Shown here in pieces: positions 1 through 11,988 of a stretch of DNA of 64,000 nucleotides (positions within the stretch are counted from its first letter, which is position 1; each line of letters begins with the position of its first letter). The notes beneath the pieces are model-generated. The model searched no databases, had not been told where the DNA came from, and saw only the letters and a list, made by a program, of their open reading frames with translations. The translations under genes and the position numbers were made by a program. This DNA comes from Effrenium voratum (taxonomy: Eukaryota; Sar; Dinophyceae; Suessiales; Symbiodiniaceae): the NCBI GenBank assembly GCA_963377175.1, contig CAUJNA010003507.1, positions 190,328 to 254,327 on the forward strand, given 5' to 3'.

Positions 1-2
1 CG

Positions 3-90
3 TGGCCACCGGTGGTGCAGCGCAGCTTTGAGCTACTTGCGAGCCAAAAGCTGACGCCTAGGCCGGATGCCATGGTCAGAAAGATCGCCA
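3..90 (+). CDS. Possible partial exon at the window edge
   Basis: Reading from base 3 gives an open, protein-like stretch (start WPPVVQRSFELL, later RPDAMVRKIASP) that ends at a stop near base 93. A GC dinucleotide that could be a donor lies just before the stop. No start is visible because the window begins inside it. No family recognised; it could equally be chance open frame. Confidence 0.22.
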
Positions 91-1549
91 GCCCTTGATC
101 GGAATTCAAGACAACCATGGTATCAGCGAGGTTTCATGTTGGGAGAACCATAGGGTGCCTGGGGCAGCAGAGTTCGCCCGCACCGTCATACAGACCAGAG
201 GGCTCGTGGAGCGACCCTTGCGCTGCATGAGGATGACACAGAACGCGCGCACCTTGTGTCGTAGGGAGGCTACGGTCAGTGCGTGTGTGATGCGCTGGCA
301 CACCGTAACCAATGAGGCTATTTGGCTCACCATTTGCATTATCACGTGTGCAACTCGACCTGTGGGCATTAGATTTTCTTGCGGCCAACGCGCACATGGC
401 CAGACACCAGAAGTCGAAGAGGGGAGTTTTGATCATAGCGCAGAATGAATCTGGCTGGCAAGGCTGCCACTGTTCAAAATTGCACACCACGCCAACAACA
501 ATCGCCATCACTCGGACTACCTAGTTTTCAAGCTTCACGGCAAGTAATCATCCCCGACTTTGAGCGCTTGGAGATGGCGCTGTCGGAATCCTAATTTGAA
601 CATCGTAGGACTTGCAGACTGTTGGCGGAAGCCAGACGGCTGTCTGAAACAGCCGCGCGTCATCAACACCAACAGCTGTTTGCCTTCAGTGGTATACCTA
701 ACATGGCAAGCCTCAGCTGTGCAATGAAGAGCCCGCTTGGGCGGGGGGGTGTCTTTTTTCCCGAGTGGACACTCAGCCTTTAATTTGAATATTTTTTCGT
801 CCCCCCCCTTTTCCGTTTGTTTTTGTTCTGCCCAATTTGTTCAGGTTTCTTCCGAATGTCTTCCCATTCAGTTTTCTTCCACACGTTCTCCCCCTCTTTT
901 CTCGTCTTGTGCCGCATCACGCGCCTCAGTCGTGCTACCAATTTGCACATGTTCTTCACATCTTGTTTTGGCAGTTTGATGTCTCGGTTGGAGTTGACAA
1001 CCCACGGACAATGGGCACCTGATGTCATGAGCCGGCATTGGAAAACATTCAACAGAAGTTCTGCCACATATGGGCCGAATGTATGCACAGCTTGCCCTTT
1101 GTTGGCAGACTTTTGCTCTGACCGTTTTCCGTTGTAATTGTAAACGCTTCGCGTTGCCCGCCTCGGCCCAGCCTAGTTTGAGGGAAGGGTCAGGAACACC
1201 GAAATCCAGTGTTGGGAAGGTCCGAATCCTACTGAAAGCTTGTGACCGCACCAGTTCGCCCGTGCTAGTTCGATGTTCGGAAGCCGTCCTGCTCGGAAGG
1301 TTTGAAATCCAAAACCAAGACTATCTCAGCTGCTCAGTGCCCTCGGAAAAAAAAGGACCTCTTTCTGGGGATGAGCATTTTTAGTGGGGCTTGGCCTCCA
1401 TAAAAAGGGGAACAATAATTGCCTCCATTTCACGTGGCTGGCGGCTTGCCATGACATACATTTCTTGCTCGGTTGCTCAGCCCAAGACAGGTACATGGTG
1501 GGAATACAAACCTCCATTTGCTTAAGTACCCCGGAAAAATATCCCCAAT

Positions 1550-2150
1550 AGACACGCCAGCAGGCGGGCTGAGGGACTGGGCCTGAGGCTAGTCTCAGGC
1601 TGGTATACCTTGAGACGCCGAAGGGGCTGGGCCTGCTGACTTGGGGCCAGACACCAGCAGGAGGTCAAGGCCTGGTCAGCCTGGGCTGAGCTGCTTGGGC
1701 AGCCGGACTGGGGGGCTGGGGCACGCTGGGCTGAGCCTGGTGGGCCTAGTGGCTGGCATGCCCTCAGATGCGCCGGGGTCTCGGCTGGGCAGGCTGGGCT
1801 GCTGGTTGGGCTGGGCCTGAAGCTAGTCGCAGCCACGAGGCTGCGAAGCCAGACGCGAGCAGGAGGTCGGCCTGGGCTGAGCTGCTTAGCCGGACTGAGG
1901 GGGTGGGGCACGTCAGACAGGCTTAGAAGCTGCGTAGCTTGAGACCAGTCTCAGACACGTGAGACTGGTCGTTGGCCTGAGGCCAGTCTCAGACACGTTA
2001 GACAAACCGACCTTGGCAGGGCTGAGCTGGGAGCTGGGGGCCGGCCTAGCTTGGGCCTGAGGCTGGGTGGGCTGGGCTGACAGGCCTGGCCAGCAGGCGG
2101 GTTGCTGGTTGGGCTGGGCCTGAGCCTAGTCTCAGACACGTCAGACAGGC
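1550..2150. repeat. GC-rich imperfect minisatellite region
   Basis: The segment is made of diverged, interleaved copies of GGGCTGGGCCTGAG, AGTCTCAGACACGT and CCAGCAGGCGG-like words. The words TAGTCTCAG and CAGACACGT each recur several times between 1590 and 2150. Frames on both strands are open only because of the biased composition, so I do not call genes here. The downstream piece 2290-2350 is a G-rich run. Confidence 0.5.
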
Positions 2151-2908
2151 CTAACCAGGAGATCATGCTTTTCAGGCAAAAAAGGAATTTGTCAGCACAT
2201 TTTCGACAAAAATGGACCCATGGAGCTGGGCGCCGACGAACCCCGAAAATTTCAAGGCCCGCCGGACAGGATTTTGGGCCAGCCGACATGGGTGGGGGGG
2301 GGTGGGGGCGGCCCGGCAAAATTTTGGTTGGGGAGGGGGTTGGGGGAGGGGAAAAGCGAAGATTCTCTTTGGAGAAGAGATCTGAGCGCCCTTGGCCCCT
2401 TTGGGGCCGAGGCGAATTTGACAAGTCCTACCCTAGTTTGACACGTTCTATCATCATGCAACTGACATCATTTTCGACTTGCTGGATAGATGAGAAGCGA
2501 CGGCTTGCCAAGTTTGAACAGCAGGCGCAATGTTCCCAAGCGAGCCCCCTCGCTGCAAAACAAACAACAAATTCGAGAGCCACTCGAAGCTTCAAGATCG
2601 GGATCGAAGATCAACATCCAGCCCGCCAGCCCGGCAAGATGCACCTCCCTTGCAGGGAGAAGGGCTACGCGCAAGCGTTGCTGAACACCTTTCAGGCAGG
2701 TTACCTGCCAGCCAACTGTCATTGCAGTGCCGAGCAAGCAGGTAATTCAGAGACTGAAGTGCAGTCAATGTTGAATGGATCTTTTCTGGCTGAAGTATGG
2801 TGAAGGACTGCAGAGGTTTGGGAGACAACACGAGTGCATTGAGCCGCATGTTCGAACAACAGTCGCGTGGTTGCAATTTGTTTCGCTCTGCGTGAGAAAT
2901 ACGTCATC

Positions 2909-3260
2909 GAGAACAACGTGGACCTCACAAATCCCATGATCCCACAGGAGGTTCAACCGCCCGGGGCTCTGATCAAGTTGCATACAGATGCATCTGATAT
3001 CACCACGTGGCCAAGGTCTTCGTTGGCCAAGGGCCAAGGTTGTTATGGTAGCACATGGTAGCACATGGTAGCAGCTTATGTTGGAGGGAGTGAGGCAGAG
3101 GTGTTCGTTTGCAGCCATCTCAATAAAAAGTACACTTGATCCCCAGTCCATTAGACGCTGAGGAGGTTCTGCAACGCCATGCCATGAAGGCATTATGGGC
3201 TTTTGCCAAGCAGCTGTTGCAGCAGAAGCCACAGTTTCTAACAAGGCAGACAAGTTATTA
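2909..3260 (+). pseudogene. Possible decayed retroelement RNase H-like remnant
   Basis: One frame reads REKYVIENNVDL followed by ALIKLHTDASDI. The LHTDASD word resembles the first catalytic-Asp motif of Ty3/gypsy-type RNase H (hTDASd). After a frame break, later frames read VGGSEAEVFVCSHLNKKY and LQRHAMKALWAFAKQ, as expected for the next RNase H helices, but with stops between them. This is pattern recognition only; no RT or integrase motif was seen nearby. Confidence 0.28.
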
Positions 3261-4160
3261 ACGGCTGACGTTGGGAAGCAGGCCAGTTTCTGGTTTGTTT
3301 ATTTGGCCCCCTTCCCCCAAAGTGCTTCTCGCAGCATGTCCCCAAGGCTTTGGGATTTGCTCGTGGTGGATAGCAGCAACAAGAGCAGTCGGGTCTTTGC
3401 AGCGCCGCAAGAAGTCTTGCAGCAGCCGACAAATGCGACTCAAAGGCCGGGATGGGTTGGCGAGCGTGGGAATATTTAGATGACATGTTTGCAGTTTTGG
3501 AGTGCTGAGGCGTGTCAAATGACAGGAAAGCTTTCAGGCCCCGGGAGGCTGCTTTGTTTTCTCGTGGCGGCTACAGTGATTCAGCTTTGAATGCTTGAGC
3601 AAACAACGCAGAGTTGCGGAGCCTTGCTGTACAAGAACAGCTTCCGGGTGTTGTTGTTCCTTCCTTTCTTGCCGATGAGGGTCACCATAGAAGATGGAAA
3701 TGCCAAAAGCACCAAGAACGAGCAACAGCACGGTCGAGAATTGCCAATACCGAGTTGCCTTTGATAGGGTGATGTTTGAACCCCTTCAAGGAGGCAAATA
3801 AGGAGCGCCGTCTTTCAGAAAGCCAGGACAGTGGTAAACAGTCACTAAAGTTCAAGCCCGCGGAATCCATCCATCTTCAACCGAACTCACCTACAGGGAC
3901 ACCGAATGTGCTTGGGCGGTTGTGGTTCCCCTCTGGCCTCCCTGGGTCCCAAGAAAACATTTTGAGGTCTGGTGGCAATATCTCTTTAAACTTAGAGGGT
4001 AAGCTTATTTCGGAGCCAGCTCCCCCCTTTTCCCGGTCACCCTCCCGCGTACCGTGGACCCGCGTCCATGCCATCCCCCAGTTCAAGCACAATCCAGCCA
4101 TACACCCACGTTGAAACTTTTTCTCTGGGTTTCGTTTTGGGTTGGAAGGCCCAAGAGCTG

Positions 4161-4256
4161 CAGCTGCCGGCACATCGAGCTCGCCACCGCCGCCGCCTTG
4201 AGCGACCGCATGGCCAAGCTGGGCTTCGACGCCTCCCGTGCCGCGACCCCGAACTG
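4161..4256 (+). CDS. Candidate GC-rich exon, unknown protein
   Basis: A short stretch where nearly every codon ends in G or C reads ...CRHIELATAAALSDRM then AKLGFDASRAATPN and stops at 4256. The bias is much stronger than in the flanking AT-richer DNA. The opposite strand is also open with similar third-base bias (KPSLAMRSLKAAAVASS), so strand is uncertain. No family recognised. Confidence 0.3.
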
Positions 4257-4911
4257 AGCACCGGCGGACTGACTGGCGCCTTCACGTGGCTTGCGGCTTC
4301 CCTTTCTCCACTTCCGGTTTACAACCAAACCCTGAAATTGACTCCTCCTGCCATTTCTGGATGTCCTATTGCCCCTTCAAAGTGAAGGAAGTCCTCTAGA
4401 ATGGGACCCCCTCCCTTTCAATCACAGCCGCAGGCTTTTGTTCAACAATCCTTTGTGGATGAATATGGGGGTGGTTCCTCAAACAGTTGTTCACTGGCAC
4501 CCTCTGAATCCCTTTCTGTTTGATGGGTCCCCCACAAAGAAACAAGTCAACCTGGACAAATGTTCCGGAGGGAAGAATCCGTCTCAACGTTTGGGTCATC
4601 TCCCTTCGCTCCCACGAGAAGCGATTAGATTTCGCCTAGAGCGGGACACCCCCTTTTTTCCAAGAAGGGAGACACGACACAACAGAGAAAGGCTGGCGCA
4701 ACCCAAGTGCACAGTGCAGTTTGATTGTGGAGGCGAAGGTTTCGTCGGGCTATTGCGAAAGGTTTCGTTGGGGTGGTGTGGTGGCGCTCTCTCACAACCT
4801 TGTGTCAGAGTTGGGTGTTGCAAGCTGCCCTTTGGCGTTTCATTCTCATCAGGTGCGGAAAACAACTGGGCGCCTTGCCTGCATTGGCCGTTGGTGGCGA
4901 GACATGCTCAG

Positions 4912-5081
4912 CAAGCCTCGGGCCAAAAAGACCAAAGGTCACCAAGCTAAAGCTCGAGGGGCTCAAGAAAGCGAGTCAGCAGATTCCTTGCTGCGCTGGT
5001 CTGTGCTCGAAGGTTTGGGAGGCAACCGACCTGGGCAAGATGATGAATTTATTCACCCTCACAGAGGACGAGTTTGTGTGA
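4912..5081 (+). CDS. Candidate terminal exon, unknown protein
   Basis: After an AG at 4910-4911 one frame reads SLGPKRPKVTKLKLEGL, then KVWEATDLGKMMNLFTL and TEDEFV before a TGA at 5079-5081. Codons are strongly G/C-ending (AAG, CTC, GAG, GAC), unlike the two other open frames across the same bases. It begins with basic residues and ends acidic. It probably closes a plus-strand gene whose upstream exons may include 4161-4256. Function unknown. Confidence 0.45.
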
Positions 5082-5216
5082 TACCAAAAGGAATCCGCGC
5101 AAAGTGATAATTTAGTCATGGGCCGTGGGAATCAACCACAGAGGGATAATATGCTATCCATAACCGTGCAGAGGACGTCTCAGATTGCAGATGTGCGTGT
5201 GCTCCAAAAAACCAGC

Positions 5217-5360
5217 CCTGCATGAAAGCTAAATTGATCAGTTTTTTTGCGCCGCTCCTGCTGTGTAGGAGGGCTTGGAAGATCCCAACTTGAGCTTCCT
5301 CTACTTGCTCCAAGAGGCGGCGTGCATGCCAAGACGTGGTAATGGACGCGCCATTCTGTG
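5217..5360 (-). CDS. Candidate minus-strand exon, unknown protein
   Basis: On the minus strand this stretch reads NGASITTSWHARRLLEQ, then VEEAQVGIFQALLHSRSG and AKKLINLAFMQ. It looks helical and charged. It follows an AG and ends before a GG dinucleotide, so the donor is not clear. It would be convergent with the candidate exon ending at 5081. No family recognised. Confidence 0.33.
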
Positions 5361-5724
5361 CCAACAGGTGTGCGCTTGTTGAAGCCACTACAAACAAGCG
5401 AACCAACAAGTGACCCTGACACGTTCAGCTGAGGTATTCTAATGTTCAATGTTGGGTTTGGAAATGCTCCTCACAGGTGCTCGTGACATGTGCTTGAAGT
5501 CGACAGACCCACCTTTTGCTGCACTCCATGGATGCGTAGTGCGAGACAGGCAAACCACTTGACGGCTACACCTGTGGATCAGAACGGCGGCATAGTGGGC
5601 GATGAAGCCAGGGCCCGGTCCGTGGTGAAAGGCGCGCGCCTGTTTGCGTGTGTGTCTGTGTGGGTGTATCCACTTAAGTAAGTGTGTGTGTGCGTGTGTG
5701 TGATTGTGTGTGATTGTGTTGTTT

Positions 5725-5726
5725 GT

Positions 5727-5796
<70 letters not shown>

Positions 5797-5823
5797 CTTT
5801 CTTTCTTTCTTTCTTTCTTTCTT
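5725..5823. repeat. (GCTT)n then (TTTC)n tetranucleotide microsatellite
   Basis: About 18 near-perfect GCTT units run directly into about seven TTTC units. A TG-rich tract precedes it (5680-5720) and GTGTGTG follows (5850-5880). Poly-Leu-Ala-Cys frames across it are repeat translations, not genes. Confidence 0.9.
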
Positions 5824-6640
5824 TATGTATTTTTTTATTTCTTTATTTCTTTGTGTGTGTGGTGTGTCGTGTGTGTGTTGTGGGTGGGTGCTTGCATGTG
5901 GTGCACGCAGCGCTTGGCCACGCGTAGCCAATCCCCGGAGCCGGGGGGCGGGTCACGGCAACGCGCTGGGCTTCCCTGGCAGGTATCCTCGTGGGAATGC
6001 CAATGCCAGTGACTCAGCATGTGAGCCACTGAACCCGCGGCATGGCCGTGTGGGTTTTGAGGCTCGGTACAACTCGGTACCCTTTGCAGATTGGTTTAAA
6101 GGGAGAACGACACCATTCCAGTCCCCCTATTTTCATAAACCCGCATCCATCACTCAATCTTGAGGCCTTTAAGACAAGCTATTGCCCGCGGCATGAGAAG
6201 CTGAAGAGACCAGGAACACCAACAGGTCCGTCAGGTGGACTGAAGCCTGAGATAGTGCATTCCGAATCGGGAGAAGTGACACACATGCAGCCTATAGGCA
6301 CATCCATGTGCCCAATGAATTTGTATCCTATGAATTGCTATCTGCGATCTGTGTTTTCTCAGAATATTCGGTGGAATCAAGCTCGGTTGGAATGCTAAGC
6401 ATGCTAGGATTTGATGGATACCACAAGTATGTTGAACCAGAGGTTGTGTGGCGACAACATGGGCAACAATCGATCCTCGGGTGAGATCAGATAGGTGGGC
6501 AAACATTGCACTCGGCAGCGATTACTCTTTGCCAGCAAGCAGACAAGCATTTGACATTTTGCAGCTGTTCGGATCGGGACTTGGCAAGTCCAAGTGGGTT
6601 GCAACTCACAGGTGGTATTGTCGGCCTGCCCACCTTTCAG

Positions 6641-6745
6641 GCTTCAGAACTACCTGGCCCATTTGGTGCAAGCCCCAGCCTGCGCTTAGTCCGGCTGTGG
6701 GGCATGATTCTTTACATGCGAGTGCAGACTTCTGCCCTTGCATGA
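6641..6745 (+). CDS. Candidate exon, unknown protein
   Basis: A pyrimidine-rich tract ending CACCTTTCAG precedes a frame reading ASELPGPFGASPSLRL, VRLWGMILYMRVQTSALA and a TGA at 6743-6745. The acceptor context (TTTCAG followed by G) is good. It could be an early exon of the gene at 7.8-11.1 kb or a separate gene end. No family recognised. Confidence 0.38.
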   Translation, partial: ASELPGPFGASPSLRLVRLWGMILYMRVQTSALA

Positions 6746-7061
6746 AGCCTGAAAACACGCGCGCGCGCGCTTACACCCGCATCCTGACGTCTGTGACTGC
6801 CCCTTCAGGCTTTCTAGATCTTTCTAGCATGCACGCGTTCCATCAGTTATTTTTTTCAACATAGTTTGAGTTTTGGTGCGTAGCAGTCAGCATGCGGGTG
6901 CTACTGGTGCATAGATTTGAGTACTGGCAGAACTCAGGGTAGCTTGGCTTGCTGACATGGCCTTGCCTTTTGCCTATGATTAGCTTTTGCTATTGATTAT
7001 GCATGCTGCCAGTCTCCAGTGTCAATTACGATGCGATTGGTCGATGCCTCGATCCGAAGAC

Positions 7062-7069
7062 GCTGCTGG

Positions 7070-7162
<93 letters not shown>

Positions 7163-7165
7163 TGC
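7062..7165. repeat. (CTG)n trinucleotide repeat, about 34 units
   Basis: An almost pure CTG run with one GGT interruption near the start and one CTTCTG interruption near 7146. The minus strand would read poly-Gln and the plus strand poly-Leu, Cys or Ala depending on frame. No splice-bounded exon uses it, so it is probably intronic or intergenic. Confidence 0.95.
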
Positions 7166-7811
7166 AAGAAAAACTCTTGCATTGATATATTCTTGCCATG
7201 CATGGTACTGCTGTGTTTTGTGTTAATCATGGGAAATGACAAGAGGGTAACGGTAACGCAAAGACGAGACACATATGTCAGTTCGCAGAGCTTTGTAGAC
7301 ACCCCACTCAGAACCTTTGCTACCGTCGCAAGAACCCTGCGGTTTGTGCAATAGCATCCTTCACAAACATCATGTTCCATCTACGTATATAACTTATATA
7401 ACCCCTTGGCCGTTCGTACTAACTCGTATTGGCTTCGCTAAAGTCCGTGGCACCTTCAGTCGCTCTGATAAGTTTGCTAAAGGGCCGCCAGTTGCTCTTG
7501 CATTTCCCTTTAGTTGATCCATGCGAGGACACACATACACACACATTGCTCATCCAGTACGCACACACACACACACGCATTGCTCATCCAACATTGCTCA
7601 TCCAGCACGCATCCGCTCAGCGATTTGCAACAAAAGCTGTTCATGCTGACAACGGTCGCTTTGCACATGGTTTCAGTTGCAGGATGACAGTGTCAACACC
7701 CTGGAACATAGCTCAAGTAGGCAGAAGGTTATGGTTGCCTCGTATGTCGGGGTCTTATGGTGATCAGGGCTGGGGTTGCAACGCACCAGAACTGATCAGG
7801 GACCTCCAGAG

Positions 7812-10800
7812 GTTGCGGTGACCCGTTGTGGGGCTTCCGATGATTCTCTGACTCTAAGTGTAAGCTTGCTTGCTTTGCTGGTTGATACGAGTGAATTGAA
7901 GAATCAGGATCAGTCTACACAGGTGTCGACGGTACCACATCCCGAGTTGCCGCATGCATGATGCCTATTGATGCCTCAGTGGAAGACAGCCGAACGTATC
8001 CCAGGACATTAAGAATGGTGGACCCGAGCGCATCAAGACAGCGTATGCCTTGAAAGAGAAGTGGCTCCTGAGCTGGCTATCATTGCTGAGCTTGATGTTG
8101 CTATGCGGACGCCCAGTGTGGCAAGCGTCAAGTACGGAGTTCCGACTAAGCCCAGCTGAGGTTTTTGTTCCTGAACATCGCATGGGCTGTGTGGCATGCC
8201 AGGTGCTCAGATCTATGTCCAAACAACCAAAGGCGTATCAACTCGCAATCTGTGAGCCCCAAGTCGTCTCAGGAGAATGACGATGTCGGCCAACAGATCT
8301 TTTGGCGCGTGAGCAAGGAGGCACGCCAGCAGAATGTGGCTTTGGGTCTTCTGGTCTCAGCCTTCTCCGTGCTCAGCGAATTCAGCCACTCGGCGCTTCG
8401 AGGTGCGTTTTGTGCCCTGAGTGCCACGACAAAGCAGCGCACTTGAGCCCTCCTTGGAGGTTTCCCTTGGGAATCCTTTGAACAGTAACAGGATGCTGAA
8501 GTGTGATACATGGAAATACATGCACAGCAGCACATACAGAAGCACTGTGCTGCAACTACTTCCTCGAGCAGCTGTCATAGGCACCATTCTGTCTCCGCCA
8601 AAATCACTGTACATGCTCACACGGATAGCAAATATGATCACCCTTTGCTCTGGAGGTTCTTTACATGCCGTGGTTGAGTTTGGGTGCTGACTGCAAGTGA
8701 GTATGCCGTCCTCTTTTCTATTCAAGCCATGCCACGAATTGCCAACACTATAACCCTGCTTGCTAAACGCATAGTGGAACAGTTCAGCCCAATGCTGTAC
8801 CGGCCCATTTTCTCCAGCTTGCTATGGCTCATACGGGCGAAGTCAACCTGTCTACTTGATATCTTATACTTCAGAGTGTTTTTGGAAGCATGCAGCAGTG
8901 ATTGTTGAAAGCGCATGCTGGCCTGCTAGCTGATGATGCCAGAAGTGCTGGCGACGCTCAATTGACTCAATGATGTTTGCATTCTAGCATGCTTACTCGT
9001 GTATTTTTCTTGCAGGTGTGTTTGGATGAGCTTGAAAATCCTCATTGATTCTTCAAGCAAGTTCTACCGGCACACCATGGCACAGCTTGATGAACGCCAG
9101 CAAAGTCCAGTCTGCGGAGGCTACACCAACTTGTGAGTAAGACAATCAAGCCCATGAGCTTGTGCTTGACAGGATGTAGCATCTTGCAATCAGGATCAGA
9201 ACTTGTACAATGTACTTCCCCGCAAATGAACATGGAACCCAAGAAGGGAATTCCATGAGGGGATATTCCTCCAAAGTTACAAGTGCTTGCCCATGTCAAT
9301 CTGCCAGTGCGTAAAGGCTGGGACGGAGTCAACTTCAAGGAGGAGAATTCACCGGCGTTCAATGACTTCAACGTGGCTTTGTACACCATTTGGACTCTCA
9401 GTAGCAATGAGTGAGAAAAATCGCTTTCCCCTAACAATGGAACAATGGATGCCCCCCCAACAAGCCTGGGTGGAGCACAATTTGTTGATAGGGTGCGTTA
9501 GGGTACCAGTCGGGCTTCGCAAAGGTCGTCCCCTGTTTCCTGGCCCAAATATTGATCAAATTGCAATTTCCGGGTAAGGGATTGAAACAGCAGACATGTA
9601 TGTCATATTTGGGATTGGTTCTGGGTGCGACTTGGTTCAAATTTGGTTTAGGGTTGGTTTAGTATTGGTTCTAAAGTGTGTCCTAAGACGGTTGGAGTTG
9701 GGGTAAGCGGGAGATTGCTGTTTTAGAGTTGGTTTAGTATTGGCCATCTCAACTTGGTATTGGGAGAATTTGGGGTCGGGCAAAAGTCTTATTTATTTAG
9801 GGTGCGTTTATTAATAGGGGGAGGGGATTACATCGGCGTCTTTTAGTCTGACTTGAACAAAGCTGAGTTGCTGTGTTCATGAGCGCAGTCAGCCAGAATC
9901 TGGCTTGTACCCTTTTGGAAAGAACGCTAGTGGAAATCATTTTGACGGCAGTTTGTGTGATCTTTGCTTGTGTGACAGTCTTGCCGGGCATGTTTTGGCC
10001 GTTCTGCCGGTTTTTTGTTTCCTTTGCAAAGCCGAGGAATTACAAGTTTGTGCACTCCCTCTTTGAGCCCCGGCGCTTGCAGTTTCACTTCTGGCATGGC
10101 CTGGGACTCCCGCTCTTGGAGGCCGGGATACCAAGTGTCCATATCCGCCGCAGCCTGTGGCATCACCAAGATCCTTTGTCGAGTTCAATTTTGGCGGAGA
10201 ATAGTGTGCAAGCTGCTTGCGTGGTTTGCTTTCGAAGGATGTGATACAACAGCGCATCCGGCCGCTTCGGTGTTCGGTGTGGGTGTTTGTGGGGAACCCC
10301 CCTTCAGTTTGGTTTTAACGGAGACCAAGAGGAAAGTCGAAGCCTATTTTCGAGGTTCGACTTTGACGCATCACACTGCATTGAATGCGAGGCCTTTGGC
10401 AACCAGGGCGACTCCGCATACTGGGTGAACTATCGCCGGGATGGTCTCATGGCAGCGATGATGAATCTGGCACCGCAGCCACAGGCACGTTTCAGCTGGG
10501 TCGGTGAATAGGTTGTCGTTTGGGCTTAGGATCATAGGTGTGACCCAGGAGAATAGGGTCCTTTTTTTTGCGTGCCATGTAAAAGTCTGCCAGTTTGATT
10601 CATCCGGAATCAACATCGCAGGTCCAGCCTTGCACCACTGTCCCCGTGTAGCCTTTGGCTTGCTCCCACATGTGGAAACTTGGGTTTGAGTAAAGTGAGG
10701 AAGTTTCCGTTGAAGTGATAGAGTAGTAGTCAAGCAAAGCGCCCGTCGGGTTTCTCGATCCTCGTCAAGCCTCCGTTTGTCACTATTCTTAGCACGCAAT

Positions 10801-11057
10801 GAATGTGGCTGACAAAGTGCCATTTGCCAAATGTTTGAGGGCATCTTGGTAACTTCACCGAGCTTCCCGCGTATTGCACATCGGGTGCGTTCGAGCGATT
10901 TCTGAACTCTGAACGCAGGACGCGGAAGAATGAGGCTCCCGGGGCTGCCGATTTGCTTCTGAGCTTTGGCCTTGGCGTTTTAATTTTAATCACTCTCGGC
11001 ACAGGTTTCGAGATGTTCAATGCCCTAATGCCGGACATCGCTTATATCATGGAGTAG
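7812..11057 (+). CDS. Multi-exon gene, unknown helical/membrane-associated protein
   Basis: Exons read by eye: 7812-7922, 8005-8149, 8211-8402, 8581-8655, 8727-8826, 9016-9119, 9308-9410, 10083-10253, 10355-10503 and 10840-11057. Entry and exit phases agree at every junction of this series. Landmarks: DIKNGGPERIKTAYALKE, GQQIFWRVSKEARQQ, TRIANMITL, PRIANTITLLAKRIVEQ, KGWDGVNFKEENSP, WRPGYQVSISAAACGITK, FDFDASHCIECEAFG, and in the last exon a hydrophobic segment (LLLSFGLGVLILITLG) before MPDIAYIME and TAG. Donors are mixed: GT (GTGCGT after 8402, GTGAGA after 9410) and GC (after 8149, 8826, 9119). The first exon in the window need not be the true start. The 8005-8149 exon has a competing frame. 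No family recognised; the FNDFNVALYTIW stretch is only faintly channel-like. Confidence 0.6.
9600..9790. repeat. Intronic GGTT/TTTAGTATTGG-rich degenerate repeat
   Basis: Within the 9411-10082 intron, words such as TTGGTTTAG, GGGTTGGTTTAGTATTGG and TTAGAGTTGG recur five to six times. No exon is seen in it. Confidence 0.45.
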
Positions 11058-11876
11058 AAAAGTGGAGCGCCCAAAATGATTGATGCCGGCGCGTTTGCAG
11101 TTGCCATCCAGGTGGTTGCTGTGGACGACGCTGAAGCAAGGGCAGGATTTTGTGACAGGGCGGCCAAAAGATGCATGCCACAAAAAGGTAAGATGAAGGT
11201 TGCTGGGATCTTGTTTCGGTTTGGTAGATTCACACACAACTCAGATAAGATGTGTGTCAACTTCATAGATGACTGCTGAATGGAAGGATGTAAATTTCGC
11301 TCAAATGAAGACTCGTCAAGCTTGACTGCTTGGTGCCCGGTCAACTCAAAATGGGGGTAAACCAGGGCCAGCCTTTGCGGATCATCCGATTCATTGCAAT
11401 CCTTTGGAGGTTGAATGGTTGACTTTGAACCAGTGGTGTCCTCAAAGATCTAGGGTGTCTACCCACCTTGCTGCTTCCTCTAAAGATACACCCAAATGGG
11501 TCCAAAAGGCTGTCATTGCTCGTGGCGCAGGGCCCGGCAAGCTCGCCAAGGCTCGGGGACTCGCCCGGAATTGCAAGTTTCATTGGGCAATTTCAAAATT
11601 TGCTGCATTGTTCATTATCCTTCTGCCAGATGTGGTTTCCCTTGTTGAGCTGGGTCCCACTACGGGTTATGGATGAGGATTCGGAAAAGCCCCCTCCGTT
11701 TCCAACATCTCAGCCCAGAATTCGCGCTCATTTGAGAAATATACACTTGACGAGGTGCTGCTGCTTGTAGTAGGTGCAGAAGCATCAGGTCTGACAAGTA
11801 GGTTTGTTTGCGCGGAGACCTGATGCACGAAACCGGAAGCTGATCAGATGTGCAAGGCACGCTGATTGGAGCGCAG

Positions 11877-11988
11877 CAAGGGTTTTCACCAAGTCAATCC
11901 CCGCAAGAAAGAAGCTCGCAGGCCATCTTATGCCCACAGCACTATCGAGTTTGTTCTGTCAGAATTTGTGGCTGGACTATTGCCCATA
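11877..11988 (+). CDS. Candidate exon, unknown protein
   Basis: After GAGCGCAG the frame reads KGFHQVNPRKKEARRPSY then AHSTIEFVLSEFVAGLLPI, ending at a GT (GTACTT). Charged then hydrophobic composition looks protein-like. Its relation to the genes on either side is unclear. The surrounding 11.2-11.85 kb and 12.0-12.4 kb show no convincing exon; 12.3 kb has an AT microsatellite and a G run. Confidence 0.38.

Noticed and set aside
780..1088. Lys/Arg-rich minus-strand frame
   Set aside because: It faces a pyrimidine-rich plus-strand tract, so basic codons are expected by composition. No splice context was found.
5674..5931. Thr/Lys/Ala-Cys-Leu low-complexity proteins
   Set aside because: Pure translations of the GCTT/TTTC and TG microsatellites.
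9640..9680. Telomere-like TTTAGGG
   Set aside because: It occurs once, within a degenerate GGTT-rich repeat, not as an array.
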